Made by a program: the position numbers and the translations under genes. A model generated the notes under the pieces. That model searched no databases. It saw only the letters and a list, made by a program, of their open reading frames with translations, and was not told the origin of the DNA. Positions 10,823 through 21,432 of a stretch of 64,000 bases of DNA are shown here, in pieces. The first letter of the stretch is position 1. Every line of letters begins with the position of its first letter. The DNA is from Arion vulgaris (Eukaryota > Mollusca > Gastropoda > Stylommatophora > Arionidae): the NCBI GenBank assembly GCA_020796225.1, contig CM036762.1, forward strand, positions 18,647,286 through 18,711,285. Reading direction: 5' to 3'.

Positions 10823-13800
10823 AGATTCATGGCAATGACTTTACTACTTAGATTCGCATGGCAATGACTTTACTACTTAGATTCGCATGGCAATGACTTT
10901 ACTACTTAGATTCGCATGGCAATGACTTTACTACTTAGATTCGCATGGCAATGACTTTACTACTTAGATTCGCATGGCAATGACTTTACTACTAGATTCG
11001 CAGCAATGACTTTATACTTAGATTCGCATGGCAATGACTTTACTACTTAGATTCGCATGGCAATGACTTTACTACTTAGATTCGCATGGCAATGACTTTA
11101 CTACTTAGATTCGCATGGCAATGACTTTACTACTTAGATTCGCATGGCAATGACTTTACTACTTAGATTCGCATGGCAATGACTTTACTACTTAGATTCG
11201 CATGGCAATGACTTTACTACTTAGATTCGCATGGCAATGACTTTACTACTTAGATTCGCATGGCAATGACTTTACTACTTAGATTCGCATGGCAATGACT
11301 TTACTACTTAGATTCGCATGGCAATGACTTTACTACTTAGATTCGCATGGCAATGACTTTACTACTTAGATTCGCATGGCAATGACTTACTACTTAGATT
11401 CGCATGGCAATGACTTTACTACTTAGATTCGCATGGCAATGACTTTACTACTTAGATTCGCATGGCAATGACTTTACTACTTAGATTCGCATGGCAATGA
11501 CTTTACTACTTAGATTCGCATGGCAATGACTTTACTACTTAGATTCGCATGGCAATGACTTTACTACTTAGATTCGCATGGCAATGACTTTACTACTTAG
11601 ATTCGCATGGCAATGACTTTACTACTTAGATTCGCATGGCAATGACTTTACTACTAGATTCGCATGGCAATGACTTTACTACTTAGATTCGCATGGCAAT
11701 GACTTTACTACTTAGATTCGCATGGCAATGACTTTACTACTTAGATTCGCATGGCAATGACTTTACTACTTAGATTCGCATGGCAATGACTTTACTACTT
11801 AGATTCGCATGGCAATGACTTTACTACTTAGATTCGCATGGCAATGACTTTACTACTTAGATTCGCATGGCAATGACTTTACTACTTAGATTCGCATGGC
11901 AATGACTTTACTACTTAGATTCGCATGGCAATGACTTTACTACTTAGATTCGCATGGCAATGACTTTACTACTTAGATTCGCATGGCAATGACTTTACTA
12001 CTTAGATTCGCATGGCAATGACTTTACTACTTAGATTCGCATGGCAATGACTTTACTACTTAGATTCGCATGGCAATGACTTTACTACTTAGATTCGCAT
12101 GGCAATGACTTTACTACTTAGATTCGCATGGCAATGACTTTACTACTTAGATTCGCATGGCAATGACTTTACTACTTAGATTCGCATGGCAATGACTTTA
12201 CTACTTAGATTCGCATGGCAATGACTTTACTACTTAGATTCTGCATGGCTGACTTTACTACTTAGATTCGCATGGCAATGACTTTACTACTTAGATTCGC
12301 ATGGCAATGACTTTACTACTTAGATTCGCATGGCAATGACTTTACTACTTAGATTCTGCATGAGCAAATGACTTTACTACTTAGATTCGCATGGCTATTT
12401 ATAGATTCGCATGAATGACTTTACTACTTAGATTCGCATGGCAATGACTTTACTACTTAGATTCGCATGGCAATGACTTTACTACTTAGATTCGCATGGC
12501 AATGACTTTACTACTTAGATTCGCATGGCAATGACTTTACTACTTAGATTCGCATGGCAATGACTTTACTACTTAGATTCGCATGGCAATGACTTTACTA
12601 CTTAGATTCGCATGGCAATGACTTTACTACTTAGATTCGCATGGCAATGACTTTACTACTTAGATTCGCATGGCAATGACTTTACTACTTAGATTCGCAT
12701 GGCAAGACTTTATACTTAGATTCGCATGGCATGACTTTACTACTTAGATTCGCATGGCAATGACTTTACTACTTAGATTCGCATGGCAATGACTTTACTA
12801 CTTAGATTCGCATGGCAATGACTTTACTACTTAGATTCGCATGGCAATGACTTTACTACTTAGATTCGCATGGCAATGACTTTACTACTTAGATTCGCAT
12901 GGCAATGACTTTACTTACTATATAGATTCGCATGCAATGACTTTACTACTTAGATTCGCATGGCAATGACTTTACTACTTAGATTCGCATGGCAATGACT
13001 TTACTACTTAGATTCGCATGGCAATGACTTTACTACTTAGATTCGCATGGCAATGACTTTACTACTTAGATTCGCATGGCAATGACTTTACTACTTAGAT
13101 TCGCATGGCAATGACTTTACTACTTAGATTCGCATGGCAATGACTTTACTACTTAGATTCGCATGGCAATGACTTTACTACTTAGATTCGCATGGCAATG
13201 ACTTTACTACTTAGATTCGCATGGCAATGACTTTACTACTTAGATTCGCATGGCAATGACTTTACTACTTAGATTCGCATGGCAATGACTTTACTACTTA
13301 GATTCGCATGGCAATGACTTTACTACTTAGATTCGCATGGCAATGACTTTACTACTTAGATTCGCATGGCAATGACTTTACTACTTAGATTCGCATGGCA
13401 ATGACTTTACTACTTAGATTAGCATGGCAATGACTTTACTACTTAGATTCGCATGGCAATGACTTTACTACTTAGATTCGCATGGCAATGACTTTACTAC
13501 TTAGATTCGCATGGCAATGACTTTACTACTTAGATTAGCATGGCAATGACTTTACTACTTAGATTCGCATGGCAATGACTTTACTACTTAGATTCGCATG
13601 GCAATGACTTTACTACTTAGATTCGCATGGCAATGACTTTACTACTTAGATTCGCATGGCAATGACTTTACTACTTAGATTCGCATGGCAATGACTTTAC
13701 TACTTAGATTCGCATGGCAATGACTTTACTACTTAGATTCGCATGGCAATGACTTTACTACTTAGATTAGCATGGCAATGACTTTACTACTTAGATTCGC

Positions 13801-14316
13801 ATGGCAATGACTTTACTACTTAGATTCGCATGGCAATGACTTTACTACTTAGATTCGCATGGCAATGACTTTACTACTTAGATTCGCATGGCAATGACTT
13901 TACTACTTAGATTCGCATGGCAATGACTTTACTACTTCGATTCGCATGGCAATGACTTTACTACTTAGATTCGCATGGCAATGACTTTACTACTTAGATT
14001 CGCATGGCAATGACTTTACTACTTAGATTCGCATGGCAATGACTTTACTACTTCGATTCGCATGGCAATGACTTTACTACTTAGATTCGCATGGCAATGA
14101 CTTTACTACTTAGATTCGCATGGCAATGACTTTACTACTTCGATTCGCATGGCAATGACTTTACTACTTAGATTCGCATGGCAATGACTTTACTACTTCG
14201 ATTCGCATGGCAATGACTTTACTACTTAGATTCGCATGGCAATGACTTTACTACTTCGATTCGCATGGCAATGACTTTACTACTTCGATTCGCACGGCAA
14301 TGACTTTACTACTTAG
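10823..14316. repeat. 29-bp minisatellite, about 120 units
   Basis: The unit is GATTCGCATGGCAATGACTT plus TACTACTTA. The array is nearly invariant for 3.49 kb, with variant CTTCGATTCG units clustered at the right end (about 13,935-14,290) and TTAGCATGG variants at about 13,420-13,770. Damaged units cluster at about 12,240-12,420, 12,705-12,730 and 12,915-12,935. Read on the minus strand, the unit lies between the A-box and B-box of the S1 SINE tRNA head, so the array arose by internal expansion of that head. It occupies the bHLH intron. Confidence 0.97.
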
Positions 14317-14330
14317 CCACAGAGACCCAA
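14317..14330 (-). mobile_element. 5' terminus of the expanded S1 SINE
   Basis: GCCACAGAGACCC is the reverse complement of the SINE 5' start GGGTCTCTGTGGC. It continues the element interrupted at 10822. Confidence 0.75.
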
Positions 14331-14354
14331 CTATTTCGGGAAATAAATTACAAG

Positions 14355-14450
14355 TTATTTGACCTTTGAGCTGGACTCGAACCACGAAATTTCCACAACA
14401 AATGGTCCCTAGCGTAGCGTGTTATCCACTTCTCTATCGACTACCTCATT
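14355..14450 (-). mobile_element. tRNA-like SINE head, family S7
   Basis: The minus strand has an A-box-like AGAGAAGTGGATAACACGC and a B-box-like GTGGTTCGAGTCCAGC about 40 bp later. It resembles the head at 10131-10215. It abuts the CGTCTTCA array. Confidence 0.6.
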
Positions 14451-14747
14451 TGTCGTCTTCATTGACGTCTTCATGTGTCGTCTTCATTGACGTCTTCATG
14501 TGACGTCTTCATTGACGTCTTCATTTGCCGTCTTCATTGTCGTCTTCATGTGTCGTCTTCATTGACGTCTTCATGTGTCGTCCTCATTGACGTCTTCATT
14601 CGTCGTCTTCATTGACGTCTTCATGTGTCGTCTTCATGTGTCGTCTTCATTGACGTCTTCATTTGTCGTCTTCATTGACGTCTTCATGTGTCGTCTTCAT
14701 GTGTCGTCTTCATTGACGTCTTCATTTGTCGTCTTCATTGACGTCTG
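14451..14747. repeat. 12/13-bp minisatellite rich in TGACGTC
   Basis: Alternating CGTCTTCATTGA (12 bp) and CGTCTTCATGTGT-type (13 bp) units make a 25-bp dimer period with some slips. Many junctions create TGACGTCT, one base from the CRE octamer TGACGTCA. It starts next to an S7 SINE head inside the bHLH intron. A 68-residue frame across it is a repeat artefact. Confidence 0.9.
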
Positions 14748-14810
14748 TTCTCCTCCATATTTGATCATATATCTGTTATAGGATAAAGAAAATGGTTATT
14801 GCATGTTTGT

Positions 14811-15068
14811 CACCCATGTGTTACCGGAATTTGCAAGGGAAGCAAAGAATGGTAACGCTGTGACCTACAAGGCATGTCGTAAGAGGCGACTGAGGTAGGG
14901 TCTAGGAAAGCTACCCTAGTAAATAAAAAGCGTAGCAGAAATTGGATGTGCTGACCTACTTGTAGGCGCATAACTGACACAACATACAATCGCTCTTAGG
15001 CTCGGATCACATACAACTTACAAATAGTGGTTAACAATTGGTCGATGTGGAGCGTTCAAAGAAGAAGT
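14811..15068 (+). mobile_element. SINE S3, full length with TSD
   Basis: Flanked by ATGTTTGT (14803-14810 and 15069-15076). It begins CACCCATGTGTTACCGG, carries the shared SINE module with GGCATGTCGTAAGAGGCGAC, then the S3 tail (TTGTAGGCGCATAACTG, AATCGCTCTTAGGCTC, GGTCGATGTGGAGCGTTC) and ends in AAGAAGAA. Other copies: 17405-17657, 22275-22512, 33754-34013, 39596-39850. Confidence 0.9.
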
Positions 15069-15089
15069 ATGTTTGTTGTTTTGATACTC

Positions 15090-15295
15090 ATCTATTCTCA
15101 TAATTCTTCATTCAAAAATATCTGCATCATCTTCAAAGTTACATGAGGGACCCTCGCCGGTGCTACAGAGTTCGTGCATTGCAGCTGAGATCTTCCTGTA
15201 TAAGAAAGAGATTGGAGCACACATGTTTACTCACCAAAAAGCAATAATGATGATGGTCATATCAATCAATCAATCAGTTATTATTATAGACAGTT
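15090..15295 (+). mobile_element. SINE S4, 3' half
   Basis: It shares CTCGCCGGTGCTACAGAGTT, GAGATCTTCCTGT, GGAGCACACATG and the (ATCA)n end with the full S4 at 22563-22975. The end lies about 55 bp before the bHLH terminal exon. Confidence 0.78.
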
Positions 15296-15350
15296 TTATA
15301 TAACTACCTGATTATATACTCGTACATATATCATTTGTATTTCTAACTAG

Positions 15351-15425
15351 GTAGAAACATTACGACGTGCCATTGACTACATCCGAGAGCTGCAGAATCT
15401 ACTAGATGAGTCAGATAACAACTAG
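15351..15425 (+). CDS. Achaete-scute-like bHLH factor, terminal exon (helix 2)
   Basis: Acceptor TTCTAACTAG at 15341-15350, phase 0. The exon reads VETLRRAIDYIRELQNLLDE then SDNN and stop TAG at 15423-15425. VETLRxAIDYIxxLQxLL is the canonical achaete-scute-family helix 2. Joined to the exon at 9874-10069 it gives an uninterrupted bHLH domain (ISK|VETL). The protein ends five residues after helix 2, so there is no C-terminal activation or WRPW-type motif. Confidence 0.92.
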   Translation, partial: VETLRRAIDYIRELQNLLDESDNN

Positions 15426-15533
15426 AAGCACTTTTACTGGAAGCTCTGACGATACAAACCCAAAACAGATACAAACGTGAAGCTCACTCACTTCCAATGA
15501 TCCTCAGACATCCGTCCGTGAATTGTGATTCTT

Positions 15534-15636
15534 GTTACATGTGATAGAGCTGGCCATATTGCTTGTGCCAGCATAAATTGGAATGTTACATGTGATGAAG
15601 CAGGCCATATTGCTTGTGCCAGTATATATTGGAATG
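15534..15636. repeat. 51-bp tandem duplication after the bHLH stop
   Basis: Two copies of a 51-bp unit contain GGCCATATTGCTTGTGCCAG. It lies about 110 bp past the stop codon, probably in the 3' UTR. The copies differ at a handful of positions. Confidence 0.85.
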
Positions 15637-15699
15637 TTGCGAGGACTCTGTGATTTTAACAAGAATCTTGAATGTGAATAAGCTGTGAATCTTATATGA

Positions 15700-15905
15700 A
15701 AATCGTGGCATATCCTCTACAAGACGTCGCTATTAACCACATTAAACGAGTCGTTGATTTTCTAGACACAACTTTTACGTTCAGTAGTTTGCCATTGCTT
15801 TGTGAACGATGGGGTCTGTTTTTACCTTCGTAAAAAATCCACGAGAACAAATTTGCTTCCAAACTGCAGAACCAGGTACTCTTGGGTTATGATCGAACTT
15901 AGGCG
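15700..15905 (+). repeat. Dispersed repeat, copy 1 of a pair
   Basis: About 200 bp is similar to 33226-33430 (shared AACGAGTC.TTGATTTTCTAGACAC and CAAATTTGCTTCCAAACTGC-type blocks). Each copy keeps short frames reading AIN-(H)-KRV-DFLDTTF on the + strand, broken by stops. It may be a coding fragment of an unrecognised element. Confidence 0.65.
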
Positions 15906-16029
15906 GTAGCTTAAGCTACAGGCATCCATCCCTCACTATTCAAAAATGTCCGGATTTACTGCATGGTGCCCTAATATTGGGAGAACTTCCATATGCAGCA
16001 AATGAACTTTAAACCTCTCTACTCGTAAA

Positions 16030-16270
16030 ACTACTGAGCTAAACAGCATTGCAGGAGAAATCGGACTCAAAATAAATACAAGCAACACAATTACGACAAA
16101 TAATCCAAACTAGATGCGTGTGGTTTTCTTAGAGACAACACATTGGATATGTGTAGCAGTTCACATATGTTGACAGTGTAATACCACTTGATCCAAGAAC
16201 AAACAGAGGAAGAAGATATACAAACACGTTTTGGTAAGGTCAGAGCTGTCTTTGCAAGAATGAAATAGCA
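16030..16270 (+). pseudogene. LINE RT fragment (LINE-H)
   Basis: Frameshifted + strand pieces read AGEIGLKINTSNT, VDSVIPLDPRTNRGR and GKVRAVFARM. These match the order 'GLKINxxKT ... YLGSxI ... FxxLxxIW' after the YADD box of non-LTR RTs. It directly precedes LINE-A. Confidence 0.6.
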
Positions 16271-16359
16271 TCAAATAGCTTGTCATGAGCAGAACTTTGC
16301 CACTCCCTTAACAGTCAAAAGTATTCCATTTTGATAACCTTTTTTCTGCAATATGACCA

Positions 16360-17240
16360 TGTACATAACAATGACCTATTCAACTTATATAGTGAAAACA
16401 TCATGAGATCTATAGAAGAAAAGACAGGAATAGCAGTCGGTGGACAAAATATAAACAACCTAAGGTACGCTGATGACACAATTCTCATGGCTACAAATGA
16501 ACACGATCTGCAAGACTTGATAGACATACTAGTGAGAGAAAGTGAAAAGAAAGGATTAAGCATGAATATAAAGAAAACAGAGGTTATGGTTGTCTCCAAG
16601 AAACAAAAACACCAACATGCAATATCAAAATAAATAACACAACACTGAAACAAGTCCATCGATTCAAGTATCTAGGAACATTCTTAACACCAGATGGAAG
16701 ATGTACAACAGAGATTAGGAGTAGAATAGCTCAAACGAAAGCAGCTTTTATGAAAATGAAGAACACACTATGCGTGAACTCACTACCAATGACACTGCGA
16801 AAACGAGTACTCCAATGCTATATTGAACCAATTCTTATGTATGGCAGCGAATCATGGACACTGAACAAACAATCAATACGATCTTTGGAAGCCACAGAGA
16901 TGTGGTTTTACAGAAGAATGTTGAGAATTCCATGGACAGCAAAGAAAACAAACGTGGAGGTTTTAAATCAGGCCTGCACACAAAGAAACCTTATCAAAAG
17001 AATAAGAATCCGACAATCAAGGTTCTTCGGGCATATAATGCGAAGAGAAGGTTTAGAACATTTGGTGACTACAGGTAAAATTCGGGGAAGGAGAGATCGT
17101 GGAAGACAGAGGAGAAGATGTTGGATGGCCTGACATCATGGTTCGACAAAATATCGACGTCAGAACTGATTACATGCACCAAGCAAAGAGAGTTGTGGAG
17201 AGACATGATCGCCTACGCCGGCAGGCATGGCATTGATTGA
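16360..17240 (+). pseudogene. LINE-A: RT catalytic core to 3' end, 5'-truncated
   Basis: Encodes the second half of a non-LTR retrotransposon reverse transcriptase. It reads DLFNLYSENIMRSIEE, then NNLRYADDTILMA with the YADD catalytic box, then SKKGLSMNIKKTEVM (approximate; the K/E repeats vary). A one-base deletion near 16605-16615 shifts the frame. The second frame has FKYLGTFLTPDGRC, IEPILMYGSESWT, WFYRRMLRIPWTAKK, SRFFGHIMRREGLEH and a basic GRRDRGRQRRR end. The 3' end is ATTGATTGATTG. It is the best copy of a family with remnants at 6226-6736 and 59088-59325. No endonuclease remains. The clade is uncertain. Confidence 0.9.
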
Positions 17241-17404
17241 TTGACATAACAATGTGTTCATCGACGTACGTGTATTGGCATCTATGGAAACACTTTGTAT
17301 CCACTTTACATATTTTGACTAAAACAAGTAGCAATGTCTGCAAATAAATATTAACCATTGGTAAAGTATGACTGGCATTCTCATAAGACTTTCGATGCAT
17401 AATC

Positions 17405-17657
17405 TTCTTCGAACGCTCCATATCGACCAATTGTTAACCATTCTTTGTGATTTGTATGTGATCTGAGCCTAAGAGCGATTGTGCATTGTGCCAGTTATGC
17501 GCCTACAAGTAGGCCAGCACATCCGATTTCTACAACGCTTTTATTTACTAGGGTAGCTTCCCTAGGCTCTTACCTCAGTCACCTCTTACGACATGCCTTG
17601 TAGGTCGCAGTGTTACTATTCTTTGTTCCCCTGTTACCCCGTCAACACACGGGCGGG
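17405..17657 (-). mobile_element. SINE S3, full length with TSD
   Basis: Flanked by TGCATAATC (17396-17404 and 17658-17666). On the minus strand it starts CACCCGCCCGTGTGTTG, carries GGCATGTCGTAAGAGGTGAC and ends GAGCGTTCGAAGAA. Confidence 0.92.
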
Positions 17658-17884
17658 TGCATAATCTAACCAGCTTGTGGCGTCGGTTGACATCTTTCTA
17701 ACATCATTTTGCTAGAGATAAATCTTCCAGCACCGCCTGAAGCGCGTTAAAACATACATAGACCATTATTGTCTGTATTGTTTGATTTACGTTTTAGTCA
17801 GCATTCATCTTGAAATATGTTTCTAGTTTTCCTCTCTTTTTTTTCAAACTTTTACCTTTACTTTCTTCTTTTTCTCTGCGGATT

Positions 17885-18240
17885 GCAGAATCGTCTTCTT
17901 TTTCAGCGATCTCTGGTCATGCGCTTAATTTACTGTGGACCACAAACGGACAGTCAGCTTAAAGTCTGTCAGGTTTCCCCAAAGCTTAGTTTTTAGGTCG
18001 ACTGGGTGTGGTCACATGTTTCTTCTCAGCTACACAGGAGAAGACAGTCTTGCAGGGCATTTTCCGGTATCTGTTCCACCTGCTGACACTGGCAGAGAGC
18101 TATTTGACTTATTCCTAATCTATATAAGTGTTTGTTGAGTATGCAGTGTCCGGTGCGTAGTCGAAATATAATGACCTGTTCTGTTCTGCTTAGGTCTTTG
18201 AGGGAGTCTTTTCCATATTCATATCCAGTGTTTGGATTGC
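17885..18240 (-). pseudogene. LINE-B C-terminal fragment
   Basis: This is the reverse complement of the C-terminal region seen at 21893-22245: the 'RLRTxHxRLNKHLY' motif, a CQCQQ/EHILQDCPLL zinc-ribbon-like motif and WPHPDDLK. Many small indels have killed it. Confidence 0.8.
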
Positions 18241-18565
18241 AGAATAATTCCTGCTCTCGACTTCATCTGATTTCATACGTTTAACAAGCTGGGAATTTAG
18301 TCCAACTCCACCGTTAGAAAGATGTGTGTATAGACTTGTAGATGATTGATATAAATACAAAAGACGGAAGAGCTTGCCAGGGATATTTTCACTGGAAGGC
18401 TGTGAAAACTGGTCTGAGAACCAGTTAAGTCATACTCAAACAATGCAATAACATAAAACAGAGCAGAATAAAGTACAAACTACAACACTTTATAATAGGA
18501 TCTACGTTCATCGACTCTCGAGACCAACGGGATGACATTATACATCTGTGTAATGTTTGCCCTAA

Positions 18566-18665
18566 GCAACGACAGCGTATCTTCTGCAACGACAGCGTAT
18601 CTTCTGCAGCGACAGCGTATCTTCTGCAGCGACAGCGTATCTTCTGCAACGACAGCGTATCTTCT
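18566..18665. repeat. 20-bp minisatellite, five units
   Basis: Unit GCAACGACAGCGTATCTTCT, with a GCAGCGAC variant in the two central units. The open frames across it are artefacts. Confidence 0.93.
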
Positions 18666-18904
18666 TAAGACATTGTTCTATTTTTGTTCGCTTGTTTTGT
18701 TTTTCATCTGTCCCTATAAGTGCCAGTATTAAACCATTTCAGTCCTTCCCTTATATTGAGTTCTTCTACTTCATTCGTTCTGCATCAACCACTAGCTAAA
18801 CCATTAGCTAAACCATTCATTGTAGTCGTTATGTGATGTTCGCCGTAGAGCCTGGGATTGTTGTCCAGTTAGGAGTCTACAGGCCTGGTTTTTTGGGGGT
18901 TTTT

Positions 18905-19060
18905 CCGATCCAGAAGCACTTGAGCTGAAAGCTCTTCGGCTCGGTGCCACGAACACCGTAAATCTGGGGAACCTGTAGCTTTTCTGCCAGTCCGCGGAGT
19001 TGAACCCGCACTTACAGAGGACTAGTCACCCGTAGTCAAACACGCTACGAACACGCTGGG
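18905..19060 (-). mobile_element. tRNA-derived SINE, family S5
   Basis: The minus strand shows a B-box-like GGGTTCAACTCCGCGG after GACTAGTCCTCTGTAAG. The body has GTTCGTGGCACCGAGCCGAA. A second copy is at 54095-54270, also minus. Confidence 0.72.
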
Positions 19061-19252
19061 CACGTGGGCCTACAGACCTGTAGGCCAGCACATCCAGATT
19101 CTGCATGCTTTTTTTGGGTTTATCTCTAAGTAGGACCAAAAAAAGAATCTATGAAGACCATCCCTCTAGTTAAGACAGCGTTTCGTTAGTTTTGGACCAC
19201 TTGATCCCGATCTACACCACTGAGAGGCGTGGGTGGCTTATATGTTCTACTA

Positions 19253-19358
19253 TAGTCTGTCCATTAATTCGTGAGCACGTTTGAAATTGATTTTCTCGAA
19301 AACTACCAGTTGGATCTCAGTGATTTTTGCAAGCAGCCTTAGAATATCCATGACGCTA
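19253..19358 (+). repeat. Left terminal inverted repeat
   Basis: Reads inward TAGTCTGTCCATTAATTCGT ... CATGACGCTA and pairs with 21327-21432. Confidence 0.93.
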
Positions 19359-19696
19359 GAGAAATATTTTTGTCCAAAAAATTAGATGTAGTTTGAAATA
19401 TTTCTTCTTCAGGTTATATTAAAATCAACCTCACCGGATTGTACACAATAGTAACAGATTTACGGTACACAGACGCGTTGTTCTAAAAATACATTATGGT
19501 AACATAGAAATATCGTGAGTAAACAACAATTTCACGGAATTCCGTGCACCTAACCCAGTCGACTTTGAAAGCGGAAAGCATATGACGTTATAATTTGGAT
19601 ACCGTTGTATAGTCATAGGTGTATCTCGCTATTTGTATGAAGCTATTGTATCATATTTGTTGGCTTATCAAAACTGACATTGATATCACATTCATA

Positions 19697-20958
19697 ATGA
19701 AGTGCACATTTATAACAATGCAGAAGGTTACAGTTTTACTATACCAACACTTCCGTAGGGAATCTAAGAGAGGTCATCTATATTGCGATATTCATAATCC
19801 TGAGAAACGAACGCAACTGGCGCTTGGTCTGAATAGAGAATCCTTTTCCAGATGGATTAAACAGGACACAAAGTGCACTAATGTCAAACAAGGAAGGAAA
19901 AGAACAATTGACGACTTTGACATAGATGTCATAAGACGGGAGCTCTTGAAAATGTTTGCGACAAATCAACTTGTTACTCTCAGGAAACTGAAATTAAAAC
20001 TGCAATCAGATTGCAGCATAGACATTTCTAAAAGTACTCTATGGAAAATTGTAAGAGCCGCCGCTTCACCTTCAGAAAAACTATAGGCGGCAGGAATATT
20101 ATTTGTGAAAAGCCACATTTAATTGCTGCCCGAAGTAAATACCTGAGGCAGATCCGTGAGCGGCGGAGGCAAGGCTATGATATTGTATATTTGGACGAAT
20201 CCTGGGTCAATGCTCACCACACCAATGCTAAAGAATGGCAATCAGTAGACGGTGAACATAAAAGAAAAATACCAAGCAGCAAAGGCCAGCGTATTATACT
20301 AACACATGCAGGAAGCAGTGAAGAAGGTCTTGTCCATGACGCTGGAATTATTTTCCAATCAAAAAGTACCGACGGTAGGGACTACCACACAGAAATGAAT
20401 GGACATATTTTCAGGCACTGGATGGAGAAAGATCTACTTCCAATTCTAAACAGACCATCATGCTTGGTAATGGATAATGCATCCTATCACAACGCAGTAT
20501 CAGCGGAAGACAAAGTACCAACTGCATCAAATACAAAAGATCAAATTAGGACTTGGCTTGCTAAGGAAAATGTCAGCTTCGATGATACATATTTGAAACC
20601 CGAGTTGTTGCACCTGGTGAGGATGACAAATAAGACAAAGGTGTTTCATATTGACAAAATCATTGCGGAATACGGCCACACGTCTTTGCGACTACCTCCA
20701 TATCATGCTCACCTCAATCCGATAGAGCTTGTCTGGGCTAAAGTAAAAGGGCAAGTTGCCGAACAGAACAGGACGTTTAATATGTGTGATGTTGAAGTTC
20801 TGACACGTGAGTCCCTCTCAATGATACAAATGCAGTTCTGGAAGAAGTGTGTTGAACATGTGCTCCGAGAGGAAGACGAGTACTGGCACCGAGATGGATT
20901 ACAATTTGTCCAGCCAGTAACAATTATCAACCTCATGGAATCGTCAGATTCGGGATGA
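19697..20958 (+). pseudogene. DDE_3-type transposase, one frameshift
   Basis: Encodes the cut-and-paste transposase that would bind the TIRs and insert at TA. The N-terminal part (ATG 19697 or 19718) has helix-turn-helix-like regions, including LGLNRESFSRWIKQ and STLWKIVR. A 2-bp insertion at about 20059-20063 (GAGCCGCCGC versus GAGCCGGC in the 62-64 kb copy) breaks the frame. The C-terminal part holds the catalytic triad: D in VYLDESWVN (about 20194), D in CLVMDNASYH (about 20473) and E in HLNPIELVWAKVK (about 20725). There are 83 residues between the second D and E, including a 'DKIIAEYGH' segment just before RLPPYH. It ends TGA at 20956-20958. Apart from the one frameshift the coding sequence looks intact, so the insertion is recent. 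Confidence 0.93.
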
Positions 20959-21326
20959 TACAAATCATATTTTGATTACAGACTGAGAAATAGCAACGTA
21001 TACATTTCCATATCCAAATGCATCTACCATCATACAATTTGTGGTGAAGTTAAGACACCCTGGGGTCTAATGGTGACCGAAGGGAGGACTAACTGTTGCA
21101 TATTGTATCCAAGTTCACGATTGCACATAAAGGGCAACACACTTAATTACTTGACCTATCAAGTTAATATGGAGATACACCTATGAATAGAATTGACATG
21201 GACAAATTCTAGGATACTGTAAAATCTAAAATTTGAGCCCCGTATTTGCAATTGTCATAAAAGATCAAAGGAATTCGTCGATGTGCAAAATCCGTAGCAT
21301 CTATGGACTACTGATTAGCTTTATTT

Positions 21327-21432
21327 TAGCGTCATGGATATTCTAAGGCTGCATGCAAAAATCACTGAGATCCAACAGGTAGTTTTCGAGAAAATCAATT
21401 TCAAACGTGCTCACGAATTAATGGACAGACTA
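21327..21432 (-). repeat. Right terminal inverted repeat
   Basis: The reverse complement starts TAGTCTGTCCATTAATTCGT and matches the left TIR except for two substitutions. Confidence 0.93.

Larger units (their letters stand above)
10070..15350 (+). other. Phase-0 intron of the bHLH gene
   Basis: The 5281-bp intron runs from GTGAAG to AACTAG and splits the bHLH domain at the loop/helix-2 border (ISK|VETL). It contains S7 and S1/S2 SINE pieces, the 29-bp array (two thirds of its length), a 12/13-bp array, a TSD-flanked S3 SINE and an S4 fragment ending about 60 bp before the acceptor. Very little unique sequence remains. Confidence 0.85.
19253..21432 (+). mobile_element. IS630/Tc1/mariner-superfamily DNA transposon, near-complete
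   Basis: A 2180-bp element is flanked by TA (19251-19252 and 21433-21434). It has 106-bp terminal inverted repeats starting TAGTCTGTCCATTAATTCGT that match at all but two positions. The single transposase gene is frameshifted. A second, closely similar copy runs from 62206 past the window edge in the opposite orientation. TIR length, TA target and DDE_3-type transposase place it in the IS630/Tc1/mariner superfamily. The DD83E spacing excludes the standard DD34E/DD34D groups. Confidence 0.94.
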
